Shown here in pieces: positions 47,495-59,440 of a DNA stretch of 64,000 nucleotides. A model generated the notes under the pieces. The model searched no databases and was not told the DNA's origin. It saw only the letters and a program-made list of their open reading frames with translations. Every line of letters starts with the position of its first letter. Within the stretch, counting starts at the first letter, position 1. The DNA comes from Stromatinia cepivora (Eukaryota; Ascomycota; Leotiomycetes; Helotiales; Sclerotiniaceae): positions 1,841,625 through 1,905,624 of the forward strand of contig RCTD01000007.1 in NCBI GenBank assembly GCA_014898415.1, given 5' to 3'. A program made the translations under genes and the position numbers.

Positions 47495-49700
47495 TAGTAT
47501 AATAGCGAAACCTTTTAACGAATTTATTAAAGCAAATATTAAATTCGTATTCAATAAAATATACTAAAATATATTTAATATCTTGAAGAAAAAGTTTATC
47601 TTTGTTTTACTTTTATAATATTATAATCATCGATTTTTTTATATACTCGAAATAAATGTATCTAATAGAATAATTACTAATATATTATTATAATAATATA
47701 ATGAAGATTGATTTCCTATAATTTATTTCTTCAAGATCATAATTATCATTAAACTAAACTATAAAATTCATAACAAGGAAATATTATTAATCATTTGATC
47801 TCTCAATTATTAAAGAATAGAATTCGCCGGTTCATTATATAAAATCAAGGTTTATACTAACTATAAGACCCTCGAATATTTCATGATTACCAAAACTTTC
47901 AATATTTGACAAACTCGCTAAACAAAAGTTCTAATTGATTATAACTTTATTATTATATATTACTCTGAAAAAGATAATCCTTTTATCGATGCTTTAATTT
48001 ATTGAATCAATAAATTGAATCTTCAGAATTATATCAAGAAGAAAAATCGCTTTCAATAGTTTATTAAAGATAATCAAATTGATATTGAAATTATAAGAAA
48101 AGTTTTATAAAAGTATTATTCAAATGAAATAACGATTATTAATATCGATTTAAATAAAATCGTTCCTCGATTCAATTTAATTAATTGTATCATTAAAGCA
48201 AATAAAATTATAGATAATTTGTTAGCATTCAGAATACAAATTATTAAAGGTTATAAGTATATATTATTCCAAAATGATCTTTTGCTTTATAATAATCGTT
48301 TGGTAGTATTCGATATCGATAATTTTCAAATTTATTTAATTCATAAAATCTATAATTCCGTTTCCATTATTTATTCTGGTATAAACAAAACCTACCTTTT
48401 ATTATTTCAACAATACTATTGGCCTAGAATATATAATATTGTAGTCAAATATATATGCAATTATTATATTTGCAATTACAGTTCTGTTCTATACGATTGT
48501 ATCCCTGGTTTATTGTATTTATTTTCGATTTTTAATCGAGTATGGCAATATGTCATTATAGATTATTGCAGTTTTAATAAGGATAAATATGGATATAATA
48601 ATATTTTAATTATTATTAATCGATTGATAAAGTAAACTATTTCTATACTTTGTTACAAATCAATCGATATTCGAGTTCAAGTATAATTATATTTTTATTA
48701 TATATATCGATATTATAATCCCTTTAACATTATAGTATTGGATTGCAGCCCCCAATTCATATTATAGTTCTGGAAGGAATTCAGTCAAATCCTAAGAATC
48801 GATCTCAAATTATTTATTATTCATTATTCCCAAATCGATAATTAAATTGAGATCTATAATCAGTATCTTCAATAATGGTTAAGATCGTTTATTAGTTATT
48901 ATCAAAACAATTGATTAGAATTCCTATCTATAATGGATTACACACAATTTACTCTTCTATATGACTCTTTAGAAGGGCTCACACCCTATAAAATTCTATA
49001 TGGGTATACACCGAAATATATATGGGAATAGAAGGAAAACGTTAGTAAATCAATAGACAATATGGATATATATAATGCCTATATATATGCAGAATGTAAT
49101 AAATTAGTTTTTGTATAAATAAAAAAAGGTTTATTGTATATTCAAGCTAAGATATCGAAATTTATAAATATTTATTGATATGAAATCGATTTCGATATTG
49201 GAGATTATATATAACTCGATATAAAGAATTACTTTACTTAAAAATTATCTAAGAAATTGGATTTCCCAATTCAAAGAAGATTCAAGATTATTAATCGATT
49301 TAGAAGTTTTTTTAAACTTGAATTCCCAATTATAAGAAAAATTCATTTTATTTTTCCTTCAAATCGATTATACAAAATATATAACAATCCTTTTTTTGAT
49401 CAAATATTCAAACTATTTTTATCTATTAATATAATTGATAATTCGGAATAAGAAATGGAAAAAATTCTAATAATAAAGAAAATATAAAAAACCCTATTAT
49501 ACAGAATCTTATAGCTTAATAACAATACTAATCTTATTTAATATTCTATTTCCGATCTTAAAACATTATTATACTTTCTATATGATTTTCATCTGATTAA
49601 TTCAATATTATTTGATCTTTTTAATCGATTAATTGATTAAATAAAGCTTTATAAAAGTAAAAAGAATAATTATAATTATATAAATAACAATTCATTTATA
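47495..49700 (+). pseudogene. Gypsy C RNase H, integrase and chromodomain-like end
   Basis: The intact patch 48219-48635 (138 codons) covers the integrase zinc-binding region and core start: H...HSG-type SIIYSGINKTYLL, QQYYWPRIYNIV, CNYYICNY (remains of C..C) and YDCIPGLLYLFSIFNRVWQY followed by FNKDKYGYNNILIIINRL. Later SRLYGYTP-type GYTPKYIWE near 48995 and 49257-49451 (MDFPIQRRFKI, IRKIHFIFPSNRLYKI) match the gypsy integrase C-terminus. 49480-49680 resembles a chromodomain (SDLK, DFHLINS). All other parts carry RIP stops. Confidence 0.85.
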
Positions 49701-49984
49701 AAACTAAAAAAAAGAAAAGTGTTTTTCAATTCAATAGATTAGATATTATGATTTTATAATAATATATATATATACGATTATAAAAGAATCAAAAACCTAT
49801 ACAAATTCGAGGGAATTTAATCATATATATATATAGCCCAAGCTTTATACAACAAACAAACTATCATTATCAAAACAATACAAAGGCAATATATTTCAAA
49901 AAATTTATATTTATAATCATTTCAAAAATCATACAAAGGAAAGTTTGAATATGATAAAAACGAAATATAACATTACCCCTATCG

Positions 49985-50300
49985 ATTTCGTTCAATTTGA
50001 TTGATTTAATCAATTTGGTCGATTAATTTGATCGATTTCGGAATTGATCATATTAACTATTTATTATCATTATATTATAATTCAATCTCCTTCTCTTTTC
50101 TATTGAAATTTTTTCTTTTCAAAAGTTCCTTAAATCAAGGAGAATATAAATTAAAGTTAATTTAACCAATTAATAAACGATTTGATCGATTTGATTAATT
50201 CATTTGTTATTTTAATCAATTTAATCGATTAATTTAGTTAATTTGGTCAATTTCCAATAAATTGATCAAATTAACCAAAATAATCAATCTAATTGATTTA
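49985..50300. repeat. GATCAATTT/GGTCAATTT array in gypsy C tail
   Basis: Counterpart of 536-860. Dense TTTGATCGATTTGATTAATT-like units before the 3' LTR. Confidence 0.7.
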
Positions 50301-50398
50301 AAGTTTATAAATCTTTACAAAATTTGATTTCTGATGAAATAATAATAAAACAAAGGAATGAAATATTCGAAAACGAACTTTTCCAAAGGAAAGAGTAG

Positions 50399-50680
50399 TA
50401 TTACAAATCGTAAATTATAAAAGGTTAATTATATAATACCTTTTATTTTTTATATCAATTAATGAATTAATCGTTTATATATATATATTACAATTCATAT
50501 AATTTAGTATAATAGAATGGTAATCTTGATAATATATATATACAGTTTTGCAGTTTATGAATAAATATTTGTATATATATATTTAATCGCTTTTTACAAG
50601 TTATAATTCTTTAATTATAGATTTTAAGAAACATAATTGACCCTGTTTATTCAGTTCTACTACGGCTTTTGTGCGTCACA
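50399..50680 (+). repeat. 3' LTR of gypsy C
   Basis: 282 bp; starts TATTACAAATCGT, ends TTTTGTGCGTCACA. Start more mutated than the end, the reverse of the 5' LTR. Confidence 0.9.
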
Positions 50681-51290
50681 ATAATATTGTTTGAAGATTA
50701 TATAAAATATAAATCCGATTAATGAAGATATTAATTAATTTTATTATTATTAATAATCTTATATTTATAAAATATCTTATTTGAATTAATTTGTAAATAA
50801 TCATTGATATATATTTGTATACCAAATTATAATATTTATAATCTAATAAAGGTATAATATAATCGATCGAAATATCTAATAAAATTTTGAATAGAACAAA
50901 TAATGGTTTCAAGAATCTAAAGAAAAAAGCTTTTGAAAATTTTATTTGTATATATAATTTATATATTTAAATATAGATATTTATTTCTTAATATATTTAT
51001 AATTATTAATAATTTTAGAAGATTAAATCGAGAATCTTGATATATTCTGAATAATTGATTAATCTGAAAGAATATATTTTGTATATAATTTATATCTTTA
51101 ATTTATTATTAAATAATATCTATAATTTTTCTTCATAAAAGATCTTATTATTATAGATTTTGTAATCCTGTATAATTATTTATAAAAGCTTATAGAATTC
51201 TTTTAATTATTTAATAATAAAGGGATTTTCAATTACCAAAATTAATTGTTGTATTATATTTGATCTGGAATATATAATATCAATGAATTT
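50681..51290 (-). pseudogene. Gypsy K: integrase core, N-terminal half
   Basis: On the minus strand from 50912: KPLFVLFKILLDISIDYI, PLLDYKYYN, IIYKLIQIRYFI, IFINRIYILYNLQTILL. This matches the gypsy integrase core (P.RPW..ISMDFI.PLP.......I.VIVDRL.K..HFI....IFI..I..LHGLP..IVSDRG). It stops at the gypsy C insertion; the SDRG segment resumes at 31386 after a 2-nt indel. Upstream sequence to 51290 is too degraded to assign. Confidence 0.8.
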
Positions 51291-52852
51291 GTTGGAGGTC
51301 ACGTATTTGAAGATGATAAACCTTATAATTTGAAAGTAGTGGCTCGAAGACTATAATGGAATAAGCAATTATGAAGTTATAATAATAATATAGGGTTGTA
51401 TAAAGGTATTGTATTGTATACAACTAATAATACTGAAATAATATTCTGATTCCGATTCTTTACCTTTAATATTAAAGATATGGTCTTTTTATATACCCTT
51501 TTCGAATTCTTTTATATATCAATACCTCATTCTTATTCGTCAATTTAAATAAAGATTCATTATTCTAATTATCTTGATTAATTTTATAAAGGTTCTTTAT
51601 TCGAATACCTCTGGTATTTGACTAATTAGATTTCTTTATTTGAATACCCCTGTATCGATGATTTCGATCGTAGTACAAATAATATCATATAATCATAGTA
51701 TAAATAATATCATATAATCGTAATACGAATAATATTATATAATCGTAGTACGAATCATATAATTATAATATTAATAGTATTATATGAATTCGAATATAAT
51801 ATTTGAAGATTCATAATGATTTATGAATTTTATATTAAAGAATATAAAGAAAATATGAAATTTCTTTAAATTTATTGAAATATTATTATTTTATTAAAAA
51901 GAGCTATTTTTCTTGAAAATATTAATTCCTTTTTTCAATTAATATTTTGAAGTATTTAAAATGATATTTATTAAATTATAACAAAATTCATTAATAAATT
52001 TGTTTTTTAAAAAGAATATTCAATCAATTATTATTAAAAAGAACTTGTTTATAAATTCTTTATATAATTCTATATCGAATTTATCAATAAATAGAATAAT
52101 ATATTCTTTATTTTTTAAATATTTATTATTCAGATCCGAAATATTTGATTGATTTTCACAATGATGATTTAATATATTTGATCAAATCGTTTTGGGTTTT
52201 GATCAATAGATAATTTAGAAATTATATTGAAAAAGGAATTTTGATTATTTTATTTATTATTAATTCAAAGTTTTTATCATTATAAAATTCTTCAGATTCT
52301 TATAATTTATAAGGATTTCAAATTCCTATTGAGATTTTTGTAATTTTAATTTCTTTTTCTTTATCGATTTAATTATGATTAATAATTTTTTATTATAAAT
52401 CTTATAATTATATTCAATTATTGAATATTTAAAAAAGAAATAAATTATTAATTATAAAATATTGTTATTATTATATTAGAAAAAAATCCCTTCTGAAATT
52501 TAATTCAAAGTATTTATCTCTAATATGATTTTTTTATTATAATCAAAATATATCAATATTAAAATACTTATAAAAACCTCTTTAAATTTTCTGAATACAA
52601 ATTTATATTCTTTTTTCTATTATTATATAATATCTTTTTATAACAAATTATTAAATAATCAATAAATCTTAAAGAAATCCTTTATAAGCCATTAATAAAA
52701 ATTTATAAAACTAAAAAATCGTTATAGATCTTTAATTAAAAATAATTATTCTTAGAAAATAATAATTTCGATTTTGTTTTTATTAATCTTTATATTATCA
52801 ATTATAATTATTAAATCTAAATACTTTTTTGAAATAATTTTGAGTTTATATT
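51291..52852. other. Unassigned AT-rich block with tandem repeat
   Basis: 51290-51420 is less AT-rich than its surroundings (TGTTGGAGGTCACGTATTTG near 51292) and may be an LTR remnant without a partner in the window. Two related segments TTCTTTATTYGAATACCYCTG occur near 51594 and 51632, and a 25-bp tandem repeat follows. 51790-52852 has no readable domain; it may be the upstream part of the gypsy whose RT lies at 53133-53885. Confidence 0.45.
51669..51765. repeat. 25-bp tandem repeat, about 3.5 copies
   Basis: Units at 51669, 51694 and 51719, consensus CGTAGTACGAATAATATCATATAAT, plus a partial fourth from 51744. Units differ from each other only by C-to-T and G-to-A changes. Confidence 0.85.
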
Positions 52853-53132
52853 TGTGACGCACAAGAGCCGTAGTAGAGCTGAATAAACAGGGTCAATTAT
52901 ATTCTTTAGAATCTACAATTGAAGAATTATAGCTTGTAAGGAGCGATTAGATATATATATATAAATATCTATTCGTAAACTGTGGGGCTGTATACTACAT
53001 TATTAGGGTCATCATTTACTATACTAAATTGTATGAATCGTAATGTATATATACAGACGATCAGCTCACCAATTGATATGGGAGATAAGAGGTATCACGT
53101 GATTAGCATCCTGTGGTTCACGATTCGTGACA
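52853..53132 (-). mobile_element. Solo gypsy LTR (copy F), inverted
   Basis: TGTGACGCACAAGAGCCGTAG...CACGATTCGTGACA, 280 bp, reverse orientation of the gypsy C LTR and the least mutated member. CACGTG at 53096-53101. No convincing TSD (ATATT left, CAATT right), so it may come from recombination rather than simple insertion and excision of the interior. Confidence 0.85.
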
Positions 53133-53885
53133 CAATTTTGTTTATTATTATTATTTATTAAAAAGTCTTTGAAAAATAACGAAAATACATATCGAGAAAT
53201 TCTTTAATAATTAAATTAAAAAGAAACTCTTTATTTGATTTAAAAATAAACTATTTGTTTTTTTATTATAATATATAAATTAATTATCATTATATTGTAT
53301 TTAGGATTATAAGATTGAATTAATATTTAAAAAGAAATCGTTATATTTTAAAAACTAATCATTATCTTTATTAAAATTAATAATAATTTGTTTAAAGAAT
53401 TTATCCAAGAGTTATATTTATATAATATTATATTATTATTTTAAATTATTAAATTAAATAAAGAAATCTAAATCTATTAGAATTATTATAAATTGAATAA
53501 TATTATCATCAAGAATCGATATTTATTATCAATTATCAAAAAAATATTGAATATTTCGTATAATATAAAAATTTATTTTAAATTAAATATTATTATAGTT
53601 TTCAATAAGTTTTGTATTATAAAAGATAATAAATAGAAAATCGCTTTCATTATTTGATTTGGATTATTTGAATCTTTAATTATATTTTTTGATCTTTGTA
53701 ATACTTTTATTTCTTTTCAATATTATATTAATTATATATTGTTTAATAAATTAAATAAGTATTGTATTATATATTTCAATAATGTTTTAATATATTTGAC
53801 AAATAAGAATTAATATTAAAAATATATTTATAATATTACTCAAAAGTTATAAAATATTGATTTACAAATAGATATCAATAAATAT
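53133..53885 (+). pseudogene. Gypsy L reverse transcriptase relic
   Basis: From about 53460 the plus strand reads, allowing RIP stops, as gypsy RT: SIRIIIN, RIDIYYQLSKKIL, KLNIIIVFNKF, KIAFII, FGLFESLIIFFDLCNTFISF (family FGLFE.LVMPFGL.NAP..FQ) and YCIIYFNNVLIY, where the YLDD box is again NN. It stops at gypsy G (53886) within the following IDINKYEF-type segment. The family differs from gypsy C. Confidence 0.8.
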
Positions 53886-56777
53886 TGTCACGAATCGTGA
53901 ACCACAGGAGGCTAATCACGTGATACCTCTTATCTCATATATCAATTGATGAACTGATCGTTTATATATATATATTATGATTCATATGATTTAATATGAT
54001 AAAATAATGATTTTAATAATATATATATATAATCCTACAATTTACAAATAGGTATTTGTATATATATATCTAATCGCTCTTTACGAACTATAATTCTTCA
54101 GTTATAGATTCTAAAGAATATAATTGATCCTGTTTATTTAGTTCTATTATGGTTCTTGTATATTATATTATCTATAATTCATTTATAAATGTCCGGCTAT
54201 CTGATGGTCTTTTAAATAATATCTCATTTCAATAATATCTTTTTAAATGAATTTTTATAAATATTATATCCAAAAGAAGAAGATCTATTTCGATTTAATC
54301 AACAAAGATAAATCTTTTTAAAAGTATATTATCATTTTCACAATACAATAAACTCCTTCTTTTATATATTCTGAACCTTCGAAAATCTATTTTAAGGAAT
54401 CTTCTTCTTTTCCTCAATTATTTCAATAATCCTTTAAAGAAAATATAAATATAGGTTTGGATAACGTTATTATTAGAAAAAAGAAAACTAATAAAAAGAA
54501 GATTCTAATATATAAAATCGATATTTTCAATAGTTTAATTGTTCTTTCTGATTTATTATTATAATTATAAAATCTTTATATAATAATTATAAATTTGAAA
54601 AAGGAGAATCGATAATTGAAATTATGATGACGATAAATTTTGTAATAATATAACCTTTTTCTAAACTTCAAGTGATGTTTATATAGATATCTAGATCAAT
54701 AATAGTATTTGGAATTCTCTTTATTCCTTTAATCGAGAATCAAAGATTTTTATCTAAACAAACCCAAAGATCTCGAGTTTAAAGGAAGAAAACTTTGATC
54801 AAACAATCTGATTATTCGGGATCCTTTAATAGTTCTTCTTCTCTTTCAGGAAGTGATAATCTATATAATAATCAGGGATCCCTTTATTCAAGAAGCTGAT
54901 CTAATCGGTCAAGATTTCATTCCTGTGTTAATTATAGCTTGTATCGAAATATATATACATCAAAACCTACAAATCTTATTACTAAACTTAACGATAATAT
55001 TGAATCTAAAACTAATTTATAACAATTATTAATTATAAAACAATTCGAATTATATATTATATTATTTAAAAGTAAAACGCAATATTGTATATATATAATC
55101 GATCAAACCGAATCAAAAGTACAAATATATTATTATATTTTTTATATACAAATACCCTGATTTATAGTATTCGAATTGATCGAATAATTTATAGTGATCT
55201 ATTGGAACCCGATTGAAATCGATGATGCTTGTTTTCAATACGAGATGTAAGTTATACTTAATATAATTCGGTATAGTAATTTCTTAGAATGATATAGGAA
55301 GTTCAGATTATTGATTATTCAAGCGAAAATTATTGATGATAAAATTTTATTTAAGGATTTCGAATAAAAGATTTCTGATTTTCTTTTACAAATGATAGTT
55401 ATATTTATCAAGGATTATAAGATTACGGAAGAATTCGTAAATATATTTATTAAAATAAATCAAAATGAAATTTCATTATAAAACGAAATCGATATTGTAT
55501 TAGATAAGATATCTCTGTAGTTATTTGCAAACCGATGATTACTATAAATCCCTTGTAATCCTTTCGGAATCTTAATAATTCTAATTTTGGAATCTCTATA
55601 TTTCTGAAATCGTTTCCACTCCGGAATACTCCTTTCGGATATATAGGCTCCGTTGCACCCAATAATTATTCGAACTTTAAATATTTATTACCTTTTCCCT
55701 TTTCTAAAGCAGTATATATATCGATGCCTTATATCGATAATCTTAATGAGAACAGTACAAAAAGAAATAAAAGAATTCGAAGAATATCAAGATACTGAAA
55801 AAGATTTCAATTCAGAACTTATAATTGAAGCTATATAGAATACCTATTTAATAAAAGAAAAGCATTTAAAACTAAATATTTAAATTCCGTTTTCATTCTA
55901 AATACTATATGGGATATAAGATTTCTTAATTTAATAAAACTTATAGAAAGAAAAGTATTTATTTTTCCTTATAATCTTTCAAAGAATGGTTATATTTATC
56001 AATTAAGAGTATTCATTAACTCTAAAGTAAATGGATTTGCTTTCATCAATATTATATTCCTTATTTGTTTATTTCCTATATTTAAATTAAGAATTATATT
56101 ATTTAAAGTTTCGATTAAAATTAAAGAATATAATAATATACAAGATTATATTATTATTCATTTTATATTTCTTAATTTAACGATCGATGATTGTGAACAA
56201 TCCTTTATCCCTTTCCTTATTATTGAATTAAGAAGTTATAATATTATTTTAGATAGATTTTGATTATCAGAGATCTAAGCAAAATTCGATTACTTTAATC
56301 GATATCTCGAATAATCTAAAAAAAGATTTTATATTATCTCTTATTCGAACAATCTCTTTATTATTCAATCATTTCTTTGTAAACAGAAAATCGATCGATT
56401 AGCTTAACAAAATACCGATCGATAAAATGATCAATTCAAAGAATATTAGAATCGAAAAGATTTATAATTGAATAGATCAATCGCAATTGGTGATATACAA
56501 TAAAAACTTCAAATATAAACATAATATAAACTTTTATTGAAAAGAAAGAAACCTTGATTCCCTTCAAATTCAATCTATTTCCTTTCCGATCAATTATACC
56601 ATTATTACAAATCCATGAATGTCTTTTTTATATATCGCTCGAAATCCTTGATTTATATATACTCAAGTCTAATAAATTCTAATTAGAATATAAAAAAGAC
56701 GAACAAATTGAACTCTTTATTATTATTTTGAAAGAATTCGATAATATAATAGATTTTCGATAGAACAAATGATATAT
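53886..56777 (+). mobile_element. Truncated Ty3/gypsy element G
   Basis: 5' LTR 53886-54167 (TGTCACGAATCGTGAACCAC, CACGTG 53917-53922), then leader and gag-side sequence aligning with gypsy C 31669-34270. It ends abruptly at 56777 against an inverted family-H LTR; the sequence beyond 57068 is not gypsy, so RT, integrase and 3' LTR are missing. The only substantial open patch is 55653-55838, matching gypsy C near 33150-33350. Confidence 0.88.
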
Positions 56778-57068
56778 TATGAGAAAGTTGGGATGTCAAG
56801 GCCTAATGCATAGCTAGTTCGTAGTCATATAGTCATATGATTCTTTGTAATTAGATATAAGAGAGGACTCTGTTCTTTTTTCCTTGATGAAATTAATTGT
56901 TTTTCTATTAATCTTTTTGTATTCTATTTGTGTATAATCTAAATCATTATCTAAATCTACTAGTTTTATTATTTGAAGTCTTTATAATATAATCTGATCA
57001 ATTCCAACCCTCATTTTCTTTTGTAATATACTATCGGGATATATATATCTCGATCTATTTCTTTTATA
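56778..57068 (-). mobile_element. LTR, family H copy 2 (291 bp), inverted
   Basis: Reverse complement of 25482-25773 with scattered RIP-type changes; starts TATGAGAAAGTTGGGATG and ends CTATTTCTTTTATA. No clear TSD. It forms the truncation point of gypsy G. Confidence 0.85.
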
Positions 57069-57640
57069 ATAATAATCTATATTGGATTCGAACTGTATGG
57101 TTTATATTGTACAAATATGTTTATAAGGAAATTATAATTGAAAAGAAAGTAGAATTAGTAGTTTGTAGATGGGGATAGGATTGATTTTGAAAAAATAACT
57201 CTTTCAAAATATAGGATTGTCAAATTCTAAATGAAGAAGTTTTGATCATCGAAGTTTCTTTATTTGTATTTATTTATTATATCGAAGACGAATTATTTTT
57301 TAGTAGAATTATTATTCTATTCTTTATTTTGTAAGGAATATATCAACGAAGATTCTATTCGAGGATATAATTAGTAATACTAAGAGTGTATTAGAATTTC
57401 AAATATAATAGAGTTCTTATTTGTAAACGAATCATTTATCTTTGTGAATAAGAAAACTACAATCTCGAGAACGATTTTGATTAAATACAATCAATTATAT
57501 TGAAGGATCTTAAACGTTTTATATATTTTTAGAATTATTTGAAATACTTAAGTATGTATTGGAACAATAGAAAGGATTGAGTATAGTACACTAAATTGAT
57601 ATTCTTAATATCAGTAATCAAAAATTTAAGATATATTTTA
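57069..57640. other. Unassigned RIP-like AT-rich DNA
   Basis: No domain, LTR or long frame recognised between the family-H LTR and the following gag relic; it may be that element's leader. Confidence 0.4.
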
Positions 57641-58640
57641 AAAAACTCTTAATTGAAGGGTTTGAGATTTATATGTTCCTTTGAAAAAAGGAAAACCTTA
57701 GAAAGGATTATATATACTTTTTCTTTTCTTTTGAAAATTTATCAAGGAAAAATTATAAATATTGAAAATTATCAAAAACCAAATATTGAATTTAATTCTA
57801 ACGAATTGAATACTTTTCAACTAAGTTTTAATAATATAATGAATAATCTTGATTTATTTACAAAATTAAATCTTTTATAAAATGCTTTTCAAAAATCAAA
57901 GAATACTACTATTACTCTAATTATCGATCCTTTTGAATTCATCAAAGAATTCTCTATTGATAATAATAGAAACTCTATAAAAAAAGAGAAAAAAATAAAA
58001 AAAACTAAAAAAGAAAAAGAAGTAAATCAACAATAGCAAAATCTATCAAAAATCTTATTTGCTATTTATACTAAAGATTATATATATATATTCTTTATTA
58101 TATTGTATACTAAAAGTACTATTGCCCTCATTTTCAATAGAATCGATATATCTGATTTCCTTATAATTTGGAATGCCTTATAAATTGATTACAATATATT
58201 TGATAAGGAAATACGAATTCAACTTCCTTAGTATTACAATTATACTACTATTATTCAAATCAAATTTATACCGGAATACAACTCTATTAGATATAATTGA
58301 AAAAGAGAATTGAAATCAGTATTACTCCGATACTTTCGCGATTATGATATTCAACAAATGATAAGTATCCAAAATTTCCTTAATTAATTTGTTAATAATT
58401 AATATAACAAAAATGAAAAGAATTATAATACAAACTCAACAATGATGAAGGACTATATTACTAAGTTTATATTTTCGGCTATTCAACTCATTGATAATTA
58501 TATAATCACCGAATTCGAAACTGAAAGAATGTTTCTGTATAATCTGTATACCTAAATAGGAAAAAATATTATTAAATAGTTTAAAATTGATCTCGATAAT
58601 TTTATTTCTATAAACTTCAAAAGAATAATGAATGAAGTCT
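57641..58640 (+). pseudogene. Retrotransposon gag relic
   Basis: Frames carry a Lys-rich stretch near 57980-58030 and then a gag core: DISDFLIIWNAL with IDYNIFDKEIRIQLP, IKFIPEYNSIRYN, LKSVLLRYFRDYD followed by IQQMISIQNFL, and FETERMFLYNLY. These match gypsy-type gag domains (FL..WN..C.DY.....K...LP.YC..........LP.Y...W..L...L...F.D.D..Q.....FL). It is cut at 58651 by the LTR that follows. Several stops of RIP type. Confidence 0.65.
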
Positions 58641-58651
58641 ATAAATAATAC

Positions 58652-58960
58652 TATCACGGGATAGTATAATTATAGAGCACTTTCAGGGATTAGGGAATAG
58701 GTGGTACACGTGATTGGTAGAGTAAAAGAATTGAATAACTTGCTTTTGATTATATGAATTAAAAGCTGTATATATAAAATATATAAATGGTTATTTAACT
58801 AATATATACCTTAATTAGATTAGATCTTTATTTATTAGTATATTAGGATCACTTTATCAATCGGAGGGATTGATAAGGTCTAGAAGATTCTTTATTCTGA
58901 TTGGAAAGTATATCTTTGATCTTTTGTAGGATATAGGGGATTGCAGGGTTTTCTGTGATA
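58652..58960 (+). repeat. Probable LTR, family J (309 bp)
   Basis: Starts TATCACGGGATAGTATAATT (RIP form of TGTCACGGG...) and ends TTTTCTGTGATA (RIP form of ...GTGACA). CACGTG at 58707-58712. It has the same TGTCACGGGA opening as the 72-bp unit but no further similarity. Flanking 5-mers AATAC and TATTC do not match, so it may be a 5' LTR of an element running rightward. There is only one copy in the window. Confidence 0.55.
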
Positions 58961-59440
58961 TATTCTCCAAATCGAAAAGCGATTTGAAACAAATGGAAAG
59001 ATATAGAAAATAGTAATTCATTTAATTCGTAAAAGAATATGTAAGGTGATTATAAGCAGATATCAATAAAGAAGTGATGTAATATATAAACCTGAAATAA
59101 TCCTGATATTATTGGAATAAAGAAGAATTTGATTGTATATAAATCATTAATATCTTTTGGTTTTTGGTTTGTTATATATAATATTCTTCGAAATCAAGAT
59201 TTTGAATAATAAAAAGAAAGTTTTTTGTCGGGAGAATATAGAAGAATAATCGATTCTGTAATGTAGTAATTAAAAATATATATAATTGCTAGATTATAGT
59301 ATATTGATTATAATGGTAAAATAAAATAAATAAATTTTTAAAGGTATATAGATTCTTTTTTCATATTTTTGTTTTTGTTTTAATCAAGTTCTTATTGATC
59401 ATTATTATATCTAAGATTTTGAGGTCTAAAAAGGTTAAAT
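58961..59440. other. AT-rich DNA without recognisable content
   Basis: No frame or motif seen; if family J is a 5' LTR this would be its leader. Confidence 0.4.

Larger units (their letters stand above)
31387..50680 (+). mobile_element. Ty3/gypsy element C (chromodomain type) with two nested copia elements
   Basis: LTRs 31387-31668 and 50399-50680 are both 282 bp. TSD ATAAT is perfect (31382-31386 and 50681-50685). Copia B (34925-41684) splits it inside the RT, and copia D (42011-47489, inverted) splits it again before the RNase H region. Removing both leaves about 7 kb, a normal gypsy length, with gag, RT, RNase H, integrase and a chromodomain-like end in order. It inserted into the integrase of older gypsy K. 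Confidence 0.93.

Noticed and set aside
58652..58672. The family J LTR as a longer version of the 72-bp unit
   Set aside because: Only the first ten bases (TGTCACGGGA) agree; the rest and the 3' ends differ, so a shared LTR opening is the simpler view.
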